DNA of 16,387 nt from the NCBI GenBank assembly GCA_022564385.1, contig JADFLN010000026.1:1-16387 (forward strand). The letters run 5' to 3'. Each line of letters starts with the position of its first letter. Position 1 is the first letter of the stretch. Source of the DNA: Nitrososphaerota archaeon (GTDB lineage Archaea; Thermoproteota; Nitrososphaeria; Nitrososphaerales; Nitrosopumilaceae). Shown piece by piece: positions 6,503-12,868 of the stretch. The notes beneath the pieces were generated by a model. The model made no database searches and was not told where the DNA came from. It saw only the letters and a program-made list of their open reading frames with translations. A program made the position numbers and the translations under genes.

Positions 6503-7132
6503 TTACTTTTCATGTTTTGTGCCTGTAATGAACAAAGTTCCAAATTCTCTTTTCCATTTCTTTTTATTTTTTAAATCTTTGAAATGTTTTGTTTTTACTT
6601 TAAATCCTGCATTTTGAAAAAATTCCCTCCATTCTTTTTTTGAATGAAGATGCATCTGTATTTTCATTATATTTGCCCATCTGACAGTTGCCTTGTTATC
6701 CGAGTAAAAGTCAATTCCACAAAAAAATTGTCCTCGAGGTTTCAACAATTTATAGATTTTCCTAATTGCCACTTCTATCGAGTCTGCATAGTAAAGTGAT
6801 TCCATTGAAAAAATAATATCAAATTTTCCTTTGTAATTCCAAGATTCAACATCAGTATGAAAAAATTCTTCTTTATTATTATCCTGTTTCTTTTTTGCTT
6901 GAGTAATCATTTTTTTACTTTTATCAATTCCTATAGATTTTTTACAATTCTTTTCTTTTGCAATTTTTCTTACTACCCATCCATTTCCGCATCCAACATC
7001 AAGAAATGTAAATGATTCCTCAAATGATATCGTTTGGAAAAATTTTGAGACATTATTACTATGCTCCTTTTCCATTAATTCTGCTTTGCCATTTTGGGCC
7101 CACTTATCAAACGTTTTTCTAACTCCATCCAT
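6503..7132 (-). CDS. Class I SAM-dependent methyltransferase
   Basis: A 209-residue Rossmann-fold methyltransferase. Motif I is LDVGCGNGW (44-52), the SAM-binding glycine loop. The acidic end of strand two is IGIDKSKKM (67-75). TDVESW follows near 93-98, and FDIIFSMESLYY (104-115) is motif IV. The C-terminal part is basic (KDLKNKKKWKRE). The substrate cannot be told from sequence alone. Its start lies 2 nt after the stop of the geranylgeranyl reductase-like gene, so the two are one transcription unit; a small-molecule target, such as an isoprenoid or quinone, is a reasonable inference. The N-terminus has the MxxVRKxFDKWA pattern seen in many small-molecule methyltransferases. The RNase P RNA follows 30 nt downstream. 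Confidence 0.88.
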   Translation of the reverse strand: MDGVRKTFDKWAQNGKAELMEKEHSNNVSKFFQTISFEESFTFLDVGCGNGWVVRKIAKEKNCKKSIGIDKSKKMITQAKKKQDNNKEEFFHTDVESWNYKGKFDIIFSMESLYYADSIEVAIRKIYKLLKPRGQFFCGIDFYSDNKATVRWANIMKIQMHLHSKKEWREFFQNAGFKVKTKHFKDLKNKKKWKREFGTLFITGTKHEK

Positions 7133-7134
7133 GA

Positions 7135-8349
7135 TTAATTTTTTCCTTTCACTAAATTGAATAATTGTCTTACAGCAAGTTTTGGATGGTGTGTTGCTAG
7201 TTTTATCATATTGGACAACCCAAAATCAGCTTTTATGAAATCAATAAATTCTTCAGCTTTTAGTTCTTTGATGATGTCTAATTCTTTGTCCCACTCTTCG
7301 TCAGATAAATTCATCCATCGATCCTGAACTTTTCCTGCAGATTTAATTTTTGATTCAATCTCCTTTCTCCAGTTTTTTTCATATGGATAAAGTGCTGATT
7401 CATCTGTCTTTCCAGATTTTATGGCATCTGATGACACTTTTCCTGCCACTCTTCCGAATTTTATTGCGTATCTTATTCCTTCTAAAACAAGTGGATTTGC
7501 TTGTCCTGCTGAATCTCCTACGAGTATCAAATTATTAAAAACTGTTTTTCTCGACAACCCGTCATTTGGAATTAATCCATAATGGAATTCTATTGGTGTT
7601 ATTTTTCCTAGTTTTTTAATTGGACCTGGTTTATTCTTTATTAATTCTTCTAGTCTTTTCGTTGGGTCAATTTTTGATTCTGGTTTTCCAATACCTACTC
7701 CAATTCTTACAATGTTGTTTCCTAACGGAAAAATCCATGCATATCCTGCAGGTGAATATTGTTTTCCTACCATTAACCACCACGTTTCAGAATCTACATT
7801 ATCTACTCTTGCTTCGTATTCAGCTCCTACTCCAAATCTTTTCCATTGAGTTACAAAACCCATTGCTTTACAAACTGTTGAAGGAAACCCACTTGCATCA
7901 ATTACTACTTTGGAATGAAATATCATTTTTCCATTAGGTCCAACTCCACTTACTCCTACAATATCTCCCCTGTCATTTTTTATAACTTCATTAACATTAA
8001 TTTTAACAAAAATAACTGCACCTGCTTTTTCTGCCTCGTGTGCAAGCCATCTGTATGTTTTTCTTACATCTAAAACTGCTGCTCTTGGAATTGAATCACT
8101 GATAGTAATTTCATTATTTGGTGAACAAAACGAAAAATTTTTGATTGGATTAAAACAATCATCCGGAATTCCAAACTCTTTGATATTTTGAATCCATGTT
8201 ACTCCACTGGTTCTAACTGTCTCTGCAATTGAATTTTCTTTTTCAAGTAATGCTACTTTAATTCCATTTTTTGCAGCTGTTAGTGCTGCAGATGATCCTG
8301 CTGGACCACCACCTACAACTATCAAATCATAATAATATTCTTCTGACAA
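7135..8349 (-). CDS. Geranylgeranyl reductase family FAD-dependent oxidoreductase
   Basis: A 404-residue flavoprotein of the group that saturates geranylgeranyl chains of archaeal lipids or of isoprenoid quinones. The FAD-binding Rossmann motif is DLIVVGGGPAGSSAA (8-22), with the ribose-binding Glu36. The family signature YAWIFP is at 204-209. The second FAD motif, ILVGDSAGQANPLVLEGIRYA (276-296), holds the conserved Gly-Asp-Ser-Ala-Gly. The first codon is TTG: a TAA lies directly before it in frame, and a TATA element sits about 28 nt upstream, so it is probably leaderless. It heads a unit with the methyltransferase. Archaea often carry several paralogues, so whether it reduces membrane lipids, menaquinone side chains or another polyprenyl compound is open. 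Confidence 0.9.
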   Translation of the reverse strand: MSEEYYYDLIVVGGGPAGSSAALTAAKNGIKVALLEKENSIAETVRTSGVTWIQNIKEFGIPDDCFNPIKNFSFCSPNNEITISDSIPRAAVLDVRKTYRWLAHEAEKAGAVIFVKINVNEVIKNDRGDIVGVSGVGPNGKMIFHSKVVIDASGFPSTVCKAMGFVTQWKRFGVGAEYEARVDNVDSETWWLMVGKQYSPAGYAWIFPLGNNIVRIGVGIGKPESKIDPTKRLEELIKNKPGPIKKLGKITPIEFHYGLIPNDGLSRKTVFNNLILVGDSAGQANPLVLEGIRYAIKFGRVAGKVSSDAIKSGKTDESALYPYEKNWRKEIESKIKSAGKVQDRWMNLSDEEWDKELDIIKELKAEEFIDFIKADFGLSNMIKLATHHPKLAVRQLFNLVKGKN

Positions 8350-8372
8350 TTAACTTGAATCATTTGACCTAG

Positions 8373-8382
8373 GATATAATTT
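8373..8382 (-). promoter_or_regulatory. Candidate TATA box of the geranylgeranyl reductase operon
   Basis: On the minus strand the sequence is AAATTATATC, centred about 28 nt from the TTG start at 8349. The spacing fits a leaderless mRNA and supports the TTG as the true start, since an in-frame TAA directly precedes it. Confidence 0.55.
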
Positions 8383-8400
8383 TGAGGTATGCTGAGGGAA

Positions 8401-8610
8401 TTATTTTTTTAAAATAGCTGTACCTGCAGTGTCGTGCTCTCTTTCTGAATCAAAAGTTTCCATATGTTCTAGGTCTCTATGCATAAAACTGTAAGTTTTT
8501 CCCTCATCTTTTCTACAGAATTTTGAATGAATTTTTTCTTCTATCTTTAATGTGGTTTCATTTTCATGAAATAGACGTTTCCCACAATCAGGACATATGA
8601 ATTCAGGCAT
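8401..8610 (-). CDS. Small conserved-type zinc-binding protein
   Basis: I do not recognise a named family. The 69-residue protein begins MPEFICPDCGKRLF, with Cys6-x2-Cys9 as a zinc knuckle. His15, His28 and Cys32 could complete a metal site (IHSKFC). The rest is hydrophilic, with a Met/His/Glu-rich middle (FMHRDLEHMETF) and a short C-terminal tail. It starts at an ATG and ends 51 nt before the reductase gene on the same strand, which has its own promoter. A zinc-ribbon adaptor or nucleic-acid-binding role is possible, but nothing in the sequence decides it. Confidence 0.75.
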   Translation of the reverse strand: MPEFICPDCGKRLFHENETTLKIEEKIHSKFCRKDEGKTYSFMHRDLEHMETFDSEREHDTAGTAILKK

Positions 8611-8629
8611 AAATTAATTTTGTACTAAA

Positions 8630-8639
8630 TCTATTTAGA
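8630..8639. promoter_or_regulatory. Possible shared bidirectional TATA element
   Basis: TCTATTTAGA is nearly self-complementary (its reverse complement is TCTAAATAGA). It sits almost midway between two divergent starts, the ATG at 8610 (minus) and the GTG at 8663 (plus), about 24 and 28 nt away. It could serve both strands as a TATA box for leaderless transcripts. TBP binds near-symmetrically and BRE normally sets direction, so this is a hypothesis. Confidence 0.4.
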
Positions 8640-8662
8640 TGTTTACTGATTTGTAATTTATT

Positions 8663-8788
8663 GTGAATGAATCTGAAATCTCATCTTTTGTTATGTGGTC
8701 AGTAGTTACTGGAATTATAATGATAATTGCTGGACTAAGTTATCGTGTATATTTGAGAGGAAAGAGTCATGCGATCTCTTCATCTTGA
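8663..8788 (+). CDS. 41-residue single-span membrane protein (small ORF)
   Basis: GTG at 8663 opens a 41-codon frame to TGA at 8786-8788. The predicted product has a short acidic N-terminus (MNESEISSFV), one strongly hydrophobic segment (residues 11-26, including VVTGIIMIIAGL), then a basic end (YRVYLRGKSHAISSS) that would anchor on the cytoplasmic side. It overlaps the first 20 nt of the DUF99 gene in another frame, as genes in compact operons do. A TATA-like element is at a suitable distance before the GTG. No family is recognised. Membrane-protein character, promoter and overlap support it; its short length and non-ATG start argue for caution. Confidence 0.55.
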   Translation: MNESEISSFVMWSVVTGIIMIIAGLSYRVYLRGKSHAISSS

Positions 8789-9338
8789 AAAAAAGGGGTT
8801 ACGTGGACTAGCAATTGCTGAAAGTTTTAGACAAAATTCTTCAAAATCTATCTTTGCTGGAATTGTAATGCGGCAAGATTTTGTAATTGATGGTTTTGTC
8901 TTTGGAAGTGCAACATTGGAAGGTGATGATGCTACTGATACAATCTTGAAGATGTATGATGAACTTCAGAGACCTGATATTAGTTATCTATTGATCTCTG
9001 GTTTGATAGTGTCCATGTATAATATAATTAACATCAAAAAATTATATGATTCTATAAAAATTCCAATAATTGGAATATCTTACAATGATTCTCTGGGAAT
9101 TGAAGATGCACTCAAACATCATTTTCCAAATTCATTTGAATCAAAAATATCTGCATATCAAAAATTGGGTAAGCGAGAAAAAATTACATTATGTACATCT
9201 TTTGATGTTTTTGTCAGAAAAGAAGGTTGTACTTTAGGTGATGTAAAACATCTTCTAAATAAATTAACATTACATGGTTCTGTTCCAGAACCTATTCGAG
9301 TATCCCAATTACTTGCAAAAAAATTACTTCAAAAGTGA
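8769..9338 (+). CDS. DUF99 family protein (endonuclease V-like fold)
   Basis: A 189-residue member of the archaeal DUF99 (UPF0215) family, structurally related to endonuclease V but of unproven function. Recognisable features are the N-terminal K-x-G-x-RGLAIAESF block (9-20), FAGIVMRQDFVIDGF (29-43) with a conserved Asp-Gly, DDATDTILKM (53-62), the YLLISGLIVSMYNIIN strand (73-88), and the IPIIGISY strand (98-105). The ATG at 8769 is the first start after an in-frame TGA at 8754-8756. GAGAGGA about 8 nt before it may be a weak Shine-Dalgarno sequence. It overlaps the 41-aa membrane ORF and ends one base before the convergent SDR gene. Nuclease activity should not be assumed. Confidence 0.85.
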   Translation: MRSLHLEKKGLRGLAIAESFRQNSSKSIFAGIVMRQDFVIDGFVFGSATLEGDDATDTILKMYDELQRPDISYLLISGLIVSMYNIINIKKLYDSIKIPIIGISYNDSLGIEDALKHHFPNSFESKISAYQKLGKREKITLCTSFDVFVRKEGCTLGDVKHLLNKLTLHGSVPEPIRVSQLLAKKLLQK

Positions 9339-10100
9339 TTAGCCCTCTGAAGCTGTTTTACCACCATCAACATTTAGAATAATTCCTGTAACCCAATTTG
9401 CCTCGTCTGATGCTAAATAGAGCGCTGCGTTTGCAACATCTAATGGTTCTCCAATTCTGGCAAGTGGCAATCTTTCCTCTAGAACCTTTCTAGCTTGAGG
9501 ATCATCAAGATATGGCTTTATCATCCCTGAATTGATAATACCTGGATTGACACAATTACATCTAATGTTCCTTCTTGCATATTCTATCGCAATTGATTTT
9601 GTAAACATCGAAATTGCTGCCTTTGTGGCAGAATATACTGCCAAGTGAACTCTTGGAATTGCTCTTTCACTTGAAATGGAACCAATGTTTATAATTACGC
9701 CACTTTTGACATCTGACATTTTTGAAAGCACAGCTTTTGTCATATGAAATGCACCTAACAAGTTTATGTCAATAAGTTTTTTAATTTCTGAATCTTTCAT
9801 ATCATGAAAATGCACTGGTTCATTAATTGCTCCTGCGTTGTTCACTAAAATATCTATTTTACCATATGTGTCCATAATTTGATTTACAGCTTGTAAAACT
9901 TGTGACTCATCAGTCAAATCACATGTTATTGATACTGTAGAATCTTCATTACCAACTTCTTTTCTGGTTTTCTCTAACCCCTCTAGGTTTCTTGCAACTA
10001 ATACAACTCTTGCTCCCTCTTCTGCAAATCTCTTCACAATTCCTTTACCTATGTCACTTGATGCACCTGTAACAATTGCAACTTTGTCATTTAATCGCAT
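9339..10100 (-). CDS. Short-chain dehydrogenase/reductase (SDR)
   Basis: A 253-residue classical SDR, an NAD(P)-dependent oxidoreductase. The cofactor motif is TGASSDIG (11-18). Asp61-Leu62 (CDLTD) contacts the adenine, NNAG is at 87-90, and the catalytic set is Asn113, Ser143, Tyr156 and Lys160 (YSATK). Arg37 after the second strand hints at NADP preference. It ends with the standard VTGIILNVDGG block. The closest general types are FabG-like 3-oxoacyl reductases and sugar dehydrogenases; substrate cannot be assigned. It has its own TATA element about 25 nt before the ATG. Its stop directly abuts that of the convergent DUF99 gene, leaving no intergenic base for a terminator. Confidence 0.9.
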   Translation of the reverse strand: MRLNDKVAIVTGASSDIGKGIVKRFAEEGARVVLVARNLEGLEKTRKEVGNEDSTVSITCDLTDESQVLQAVNQIMDTYGKIDILVNNAGAINEPVHFHDMKDSEIKKLIDINLLGAFHMTKAVLSKMSDVKSGVIINIGSISSERAIPRVHLAVYSATKAAISMFTKSIAIEYARRNIRCNCVNPGIINSGMIKPYLDDPQARKVLEERLPLARIGEPLDVANAALYLASDEANWVTGIILNVDGGKTASEG

Positions 10101-10120
10101 AAAATCTATCTACTGTTATA

Positions 10121-10129
10121 ACTTATAGA
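10121..10129 (-). promoter_or_regulatory. TATA box of the SDR gene
   Basis: The minus strand reads TCTATAAGT, centred about 25 nt before the ATG at 10100. The spacing is that of a leaderless archaeal mRNA. It separates the SDR gene from the dehydrogenase gene that ends 61 nt upstream. Confidence 0.6.
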
Positions 10130-10161
10130 ATTTTTGTTTGGCTCCATTCGTAAATTTGATT

Positions 10162-11040
10162 TTATTTGAGATCATTAATTTTTTTAATGTATTTGATAAT
10201 TCCTGTATAGTCTATTTCACCAAATCCCTCTTTAATGGCATTTTCATATACCTCTTCTGCTTTTTTGATCATTGGAAGTTCAATTCCTAATGATTTTGCA
10301 GCACTTGTGATAATGCTAATGTCTTTTTTTAGATTAACAAGTGTGAATGTTGCATCAAATTTACCATCAATCATCTTGAATGCCTTTTTTTCACTCATTC
10401 CAGTCTTGAAATATGTCGAGTTTAAAATCTCCAGAAAAATTTTTGGATCTACATTTGTCTTTTCAACAAGAATAATTCCCTCCGATAATGCAAGTGCAAG
10501 CATGGTTATTTGTAGATTCATAGCTAGTTTAACAGAGTGGGCTACACCACTTTCTCCTAGAAAGAAGACTTTGTTTGCAATTTTTTCAAAAACATTTTTA
10601 CAATGATCAAAACTTTCTCTGTTTCCTGATGCCATCATGATTAACTCTCCTGTAATGGCAACATTTGGTCCACCCATTACTGGAATGTCTAATTTATGGA
10701 TTTTATGTTCTTGAAATTTTCTTGTAATATTTTTGGATTCTACTGGGTCTATTGTACTCATATCTGCAACAATTAATTTCTCGTGCCTTCCATCTATGAT
10801 TCCGTCTTTTTCAAATGAGATTTTTTTTACTGCGATTGCGTCTTTTACCACTATGATGATTAATTCTGAATTTTCTGCAACCTCTTTTGGTGTTGTAACA
10901 TCCTTCGCTCCTTTTTCTCTTGCTTGTTTTGTTTTATCTTTTGTTCTGTTGTATACTGTTACTTCAAAACCTGAATCTAGTAAGTGTAATGCAACTGCAT
11001 TCCCTAACATTCCAAGCCCAATAATTCCTATTTTTTTCAT
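10162..11040 (-). CDS. Beta-hydroxyacid dehydrogenase family NAD(P) oxidoreductase
   Basis: A 292-residue enzyme of the 3-hydroxyisobutyrate dehydrogenase/glyoxylate reductase family. It has the N-terminal nucleotide motif IGIIGLGMLG (4-13), Asn31-Arg32-Thr33 after strand two (usually NADP-preferring), and a Met-Ser-Thr segment (94-96). The substrate loop is DIPVMGGP (118-125), and the catalytic region is GVAHSVKLAMNLQ with Lys171 and Asn175. The loop is unusual: the common Pro-Val-Ser-Gly-Gly has Met122 in place of Ser, which suggests a substrate other than 3-hydroxyisobutyrate. A strong Shine-Dalgarno sequence (GGAGGA) precedes the ATG by 10 nt. It is the second gene of a unit with the 128-aa hypothetical, 27 nt upstream. 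Confidence 0.88.
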   Translation of the reverse strand: MKKIGIIGLGMLGNAVALHLLDSGFEVTVYNRTKDKTKQAREKGAKDVTTPKEVAENSELIIIVVKDAIAVKKISFEKDGIIDGRHEKLIVADMSTIDPVESKNITRKFQEHKIHKLDIPVMGGPNVAITGELIMMASGNRESFDHCKNVFEKIANKVFFLGESGVAHSVKLAMNLQITMLALALSEGIILVEKTNVDPKIFLEILNSTYFKTGMSEKKAFKMIDGKFDATFTLVNLKKDISIITSAAKSLGIELPMIKKAEEVYENAIKEGFGEIDYTGIIKYIKKINDLK

Positions 11041-11050
11041 CTATATTTAC

Positions 11051-11056
11051 TCCTCC
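11051..11056 (-). promoter_or_regulatory. Shine-Dalgarno sequence of the beta-hydroxyacid dehydrogenase gene
   Basis: GGAGGA on the minus strand, 10 nt before the ATG at 11040 and inside the 27-nt gap to the previous gene. It marks an internal operon gene translated from a leadered message and confirms the start. Confidence 0.7.
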
Positions 11057-11067
11057 AAATTGTAAAT

Positions 11068-11454
11068 TTAATGACGTTCTTCATTTTGAATTTCCCATTG
11101 ATTGTTTCCAAATCTTGATACTACAAATTCTAATTGACCTATTGTTTTACTTCCTCTCTTGACTTTTGCAAAATCAAATTTTTTCATTCTAAAAACTTTT
11201 TCTTTTGGTTTGTATCCGCCTTCAATAACTTTTATCTTGAATCGTTTACTTGCTTTGATGATCAATTTTCTTGCAATTTGTACATCCCCCATCCATGAAA
11301 ACATTTCAAAATCCCCAAAATTTTCAGTAGAAATGTTATAACCGTATAATCTTGCTTCAAGTTTTTTACCTTTAGATTTTACTTGTCCATTTAACCATGT
11401 AATTACTTCTTCCCCATGACCTTTTTCAAATCCAAATGTTTCTGAAATTGTCAT
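11068..11454 (-). CDS. Hypothetical protein, 128 aa
   Basis: I do not recognise the family. The protein is soluble, with no signal peptide or membrane helix. It has an acidic-neutral N-terminal half (SETFGFEKGHGEEVITWLNG), a mixed strand-helix middle (ARLYGYNISTENFGDFEMFSW, then a helix QIARKLIIKASKRFKIKVIEGG), and a basic region (KPKEKVFRMKKFDFAKVKRGSK). It has no cysteines. It starts at an ATG and leads a two-gene unit with the beta-hydroxyacid dehydrogenase. Its 5' end faces the C2H2 gene across a 72-nt divergent promoter region. The basic patch would allow RNA or anionic-ligand binding, which is only a guess. Confidence 0.8.
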   Translation of the reverse strand: MTISETFGFEKGHGEEVITWLNGQVKSKGKKLEARLYGYNISTENFGDFEMFSWMGDVQIARKLIIKASKRFKIKVIEGGYKPKEKVFRMKKFDFAKVKRGSKTIGQLEFVVSRFGNNQWEIQNEERH

Positions 11455-11526
11455 CTAGCAAAATTTACCATATCAAACCATAATAATCATTGTTAAACTA
11501 AAATACTGATTTAACCCTGAAATTTC

Positions 11527-11895
11527 ATGATTACAATTGATTGTAAGGATGTTTTATCAATAAAAAATGAATTAATTATTTATGTTTCAGATCAAGCCGC
11601 AGCTATTCCTACACTGAACCATCATCAATTTTCTCTATCCACTTTTGACGATGATGAAGTTATTGATACTAATCGTGTCATTACTTCAATCAAAGAATTT
11701 TTAGATTCAATTGGAGAAGGTCACAATTTTGCTGTAATATCAAAGAATGAAATTATAATCATCAAATCTATCACTGGCAAAATCATCGAGCGAAGTACCG
11801 TGACTCAATCTGATATGTTTTCATGTACACACTGTGGGTTTGTAACCCGATATGAGGTTGAACTTAAAACTCATATGCTAATACATTATCTTTGA
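11527..11895 (+). CDS. Small protein with C-terminal C2H2 zinc finger
   Basis: A 122-residue protein. The C-terminal 23 residues form a perfect classical C2H2 finger: Cys100-x2-Cys103-x12-His116-x3-His120. The first 95 residues have an alternating strand-helix pattern with no recognised domain and one extra Cys (Cys6). C2H2 fingers occur in some archaea, usually as single-finger proteins of unproven function; DNA, RNA or protein binding are all possible. A weak TATA-like element, CTAAAATAC (11498-11506), sits about 25 nt before the ATG, compatible with a leaderless mRNA. A second single-finger gene follows 78 nt downstream, on the start favoured here. Confidence 0.82.
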   Translation: MITIDCKDVLSIKNELIIYVSDQAAAIPTLNHHQFSLSTFDDDEVIDTNRVITSIKEFLDSIGEGHNFAVISKNEIIIIKSITGKIIERSTVTQSDMFSCTHCGFVTRYEVELKTHMLIHYL

Positions 11896-11950
11896 ATCTC
11901 TTTGGAAATTTTGAAATCTAATTTTATGTATCTCGATTTTCAGCAAGATC

Positions 11951-11958
11951 TTTATAAA
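11951..11958 (+). promoter_or_regulatory. TATA box inside the upstream extension of the second C2H2 gene
   Basis: TTTATAAA is one of the clearest TATA boxes in the window. Its centre lies about 20 nt before ATG 11974 and about 26 nt before an in-frame GTG at 11980. It therefore promotes a transcript that begins at about these codons, and argues against translation from the TTG at 11902. Confidence 0.6.
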
Positions 11959-11973
11959 CAAAAACCCACAAGA

Positions 11974-12177
11974 ATGATTGTGATAAAACCTTCAAAAAAT
12001 AATGTAACAAAGGTTTACTGTGAAAAATGTGATTTAATTTTTGAATCACGTGATAAATTTGAAAAGCATTTTGATAGACATTCATCAAATGTTACTTGTG
12101 AGGTGTGCCCAATTGACATTGTTATCTCAAAGTTTGTAAATATGTTTAAACGACAATTCTCACGTAATTTGGAATAA
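11974..12177 (+). CDS. Small single C2H2 zinc-finger protein
   Basis: On the ATG start used here the product is 67 residues. The finger is Cys16-x2-Cys19-x12-His32-x3-His36, followed by a further Cys42-x2-Cys45 pair (CEVC) and a basic C-terminal helix (ISKFVNMFKRQFSRNLE). The frame is open upstream to a TTG at 11902 (91 aa), but the extra residues look unstructured and a strong TATA box lies inside them, so the shorter form is preferred. A GTG at 11980 (65 aa) would suit a fully leaderless mRNA even better. It resembles the preceding gene in finger spacing but not in the rest. Function is unknown; nucleic-acid binding is likely from the basic tail. Confidence 0.75.
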   Translation: MIVIKPSKNNVTKVYCEKCDLIFESRDKFEKHFDRHSSNVTCEVCPIDIVISKFVNMFKRQFSRNLE

Positions 12178-12180
12178 GTT

Positions 12181-12188
12181 TTTTTAAC
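12181..12188 (+). promoter_or_regulatory. Candidate TATA element of the DsbA-like gene
   Basis: TTTTTAAC is centred about 24 nt before the ATG at 12209, and no Shine-Dalgarno sequence precedes that ATG, so a leaderless mRNA is likely. The T run also lies just past the stop of the zinc-finger gene and may act as its terminator. Confidence 0.45.
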
Positions 12189-12208
12189 CAACTCTAATTA
12201 TTTAGTTT

Positions 12209-12868
12209 ATGAATAAAAAAGGCGTAGTCATAGGCGTCATTATTGTGGCAATTATTGCAGGATTAGCAGCATCATATTCGTCATCTCCATCTGAAACTGT
12301 AAATCTCGATATGGGGAGAACACATGGTACTATCTCTACGGCTATGGGCTCCCCAATTTTAGGTGATACTTCTGCACCACTCACTATTGTAGAATTTGGT
12401 GATTATCAATGTGAACAATGTTATGCATGGTTTCATGAAACAAAACCTGCAATAGTTAGAGATTATATTGATACTGGAAAAGCAAATCTAGTTTTTGTTG
12501 ATTTGGCATTTTTGGGAAGAGATTCTATTCCTGCTTCTATGGCAACATATTGTGCCGAAGACCAAGGAATGTATTGGGAATACCACAACATCCTTTACAA
12601 TTCACAAGAATCAATTGATAATGGTTGGGCAAATTCAGAAAGACTAAAAGCTTTTGCATTTAGCTTAGACCTTGATATGGAACTGTTTGAAAGTTGTCTT
12701 GATTCTGAAAAATATTCTAAACGTGTACAGTATAACATACAACAAGCAAAAGCAAATGGTGTGAGGGGAACTCCTGGATTCTTCATTGTAGGTCCTAATG
12801 AACAACAACAAATTGGTGGGGCACAACCTTTCTCAGTCTTTAAGCAAATCTTGGATTCTATGATCTAA
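12209..12868 (+). CDS. Membrane-anchored DsbA-family thioredoxin-fold protein
   Basis: A 219-residue extracytoplasmic thiol-disulfide oxidoreductase of the DsbA/thioredoxin_4 type. A hydrophobic N-terminal helix (residues 5-21) without a clear cleavage site probably anchors it in the membrane. The thioredoxin fold begins with APLTIVEFGDYQC. The active site is Cys68-Glu-Gln-Cys71, and the cis-Pro loop is GVRGTPGFFIVG, with the Thr-Pro pair near 192-193. Between them is the helical insert of DsbA proteins (about 80-170), with Cys117 and Cys164 spaced for a possible second disulfide. Numbers past 80 are estimates from the sequence. Its TAA touches the ATG of the membrane gene that follows, so the two are co-transcribed. 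Whether it oxidises or isomerises is unknown. Confidence 0.9.
   Translation: MNKKGVVIGVIIVAIIAGLAASYSSSPSETVNLDMGRTHGTISTAMGSPILGDTSAPLTIVEFGDYQCEQCYAWFHETKPAIVRDYIDTGKANLVFVDLAFLGRDSIPASMATYCAEDQGMYWEYHNILYNSQESIDNGWANSERLKAFAFSLDLDMELFESCLDSEKYSKRVQYNIQQAKANGVRGTPGFFIVGPNEQQQIGGAQPFSVFKQILDSMI

Noticed and set aside
7620..7937. Leu-rich plus-strand ORF of 105 codons
   Set aside because: Antisense to the reductase gene; the Leu-rich composition arises from reading AT-rich codons backwards.
10235..11065. Two long plus-strand ORFs (123 and 110 codons)
   Set aside because: Both are antisense to the intact beta-hydroxyacid dehydrogenase.
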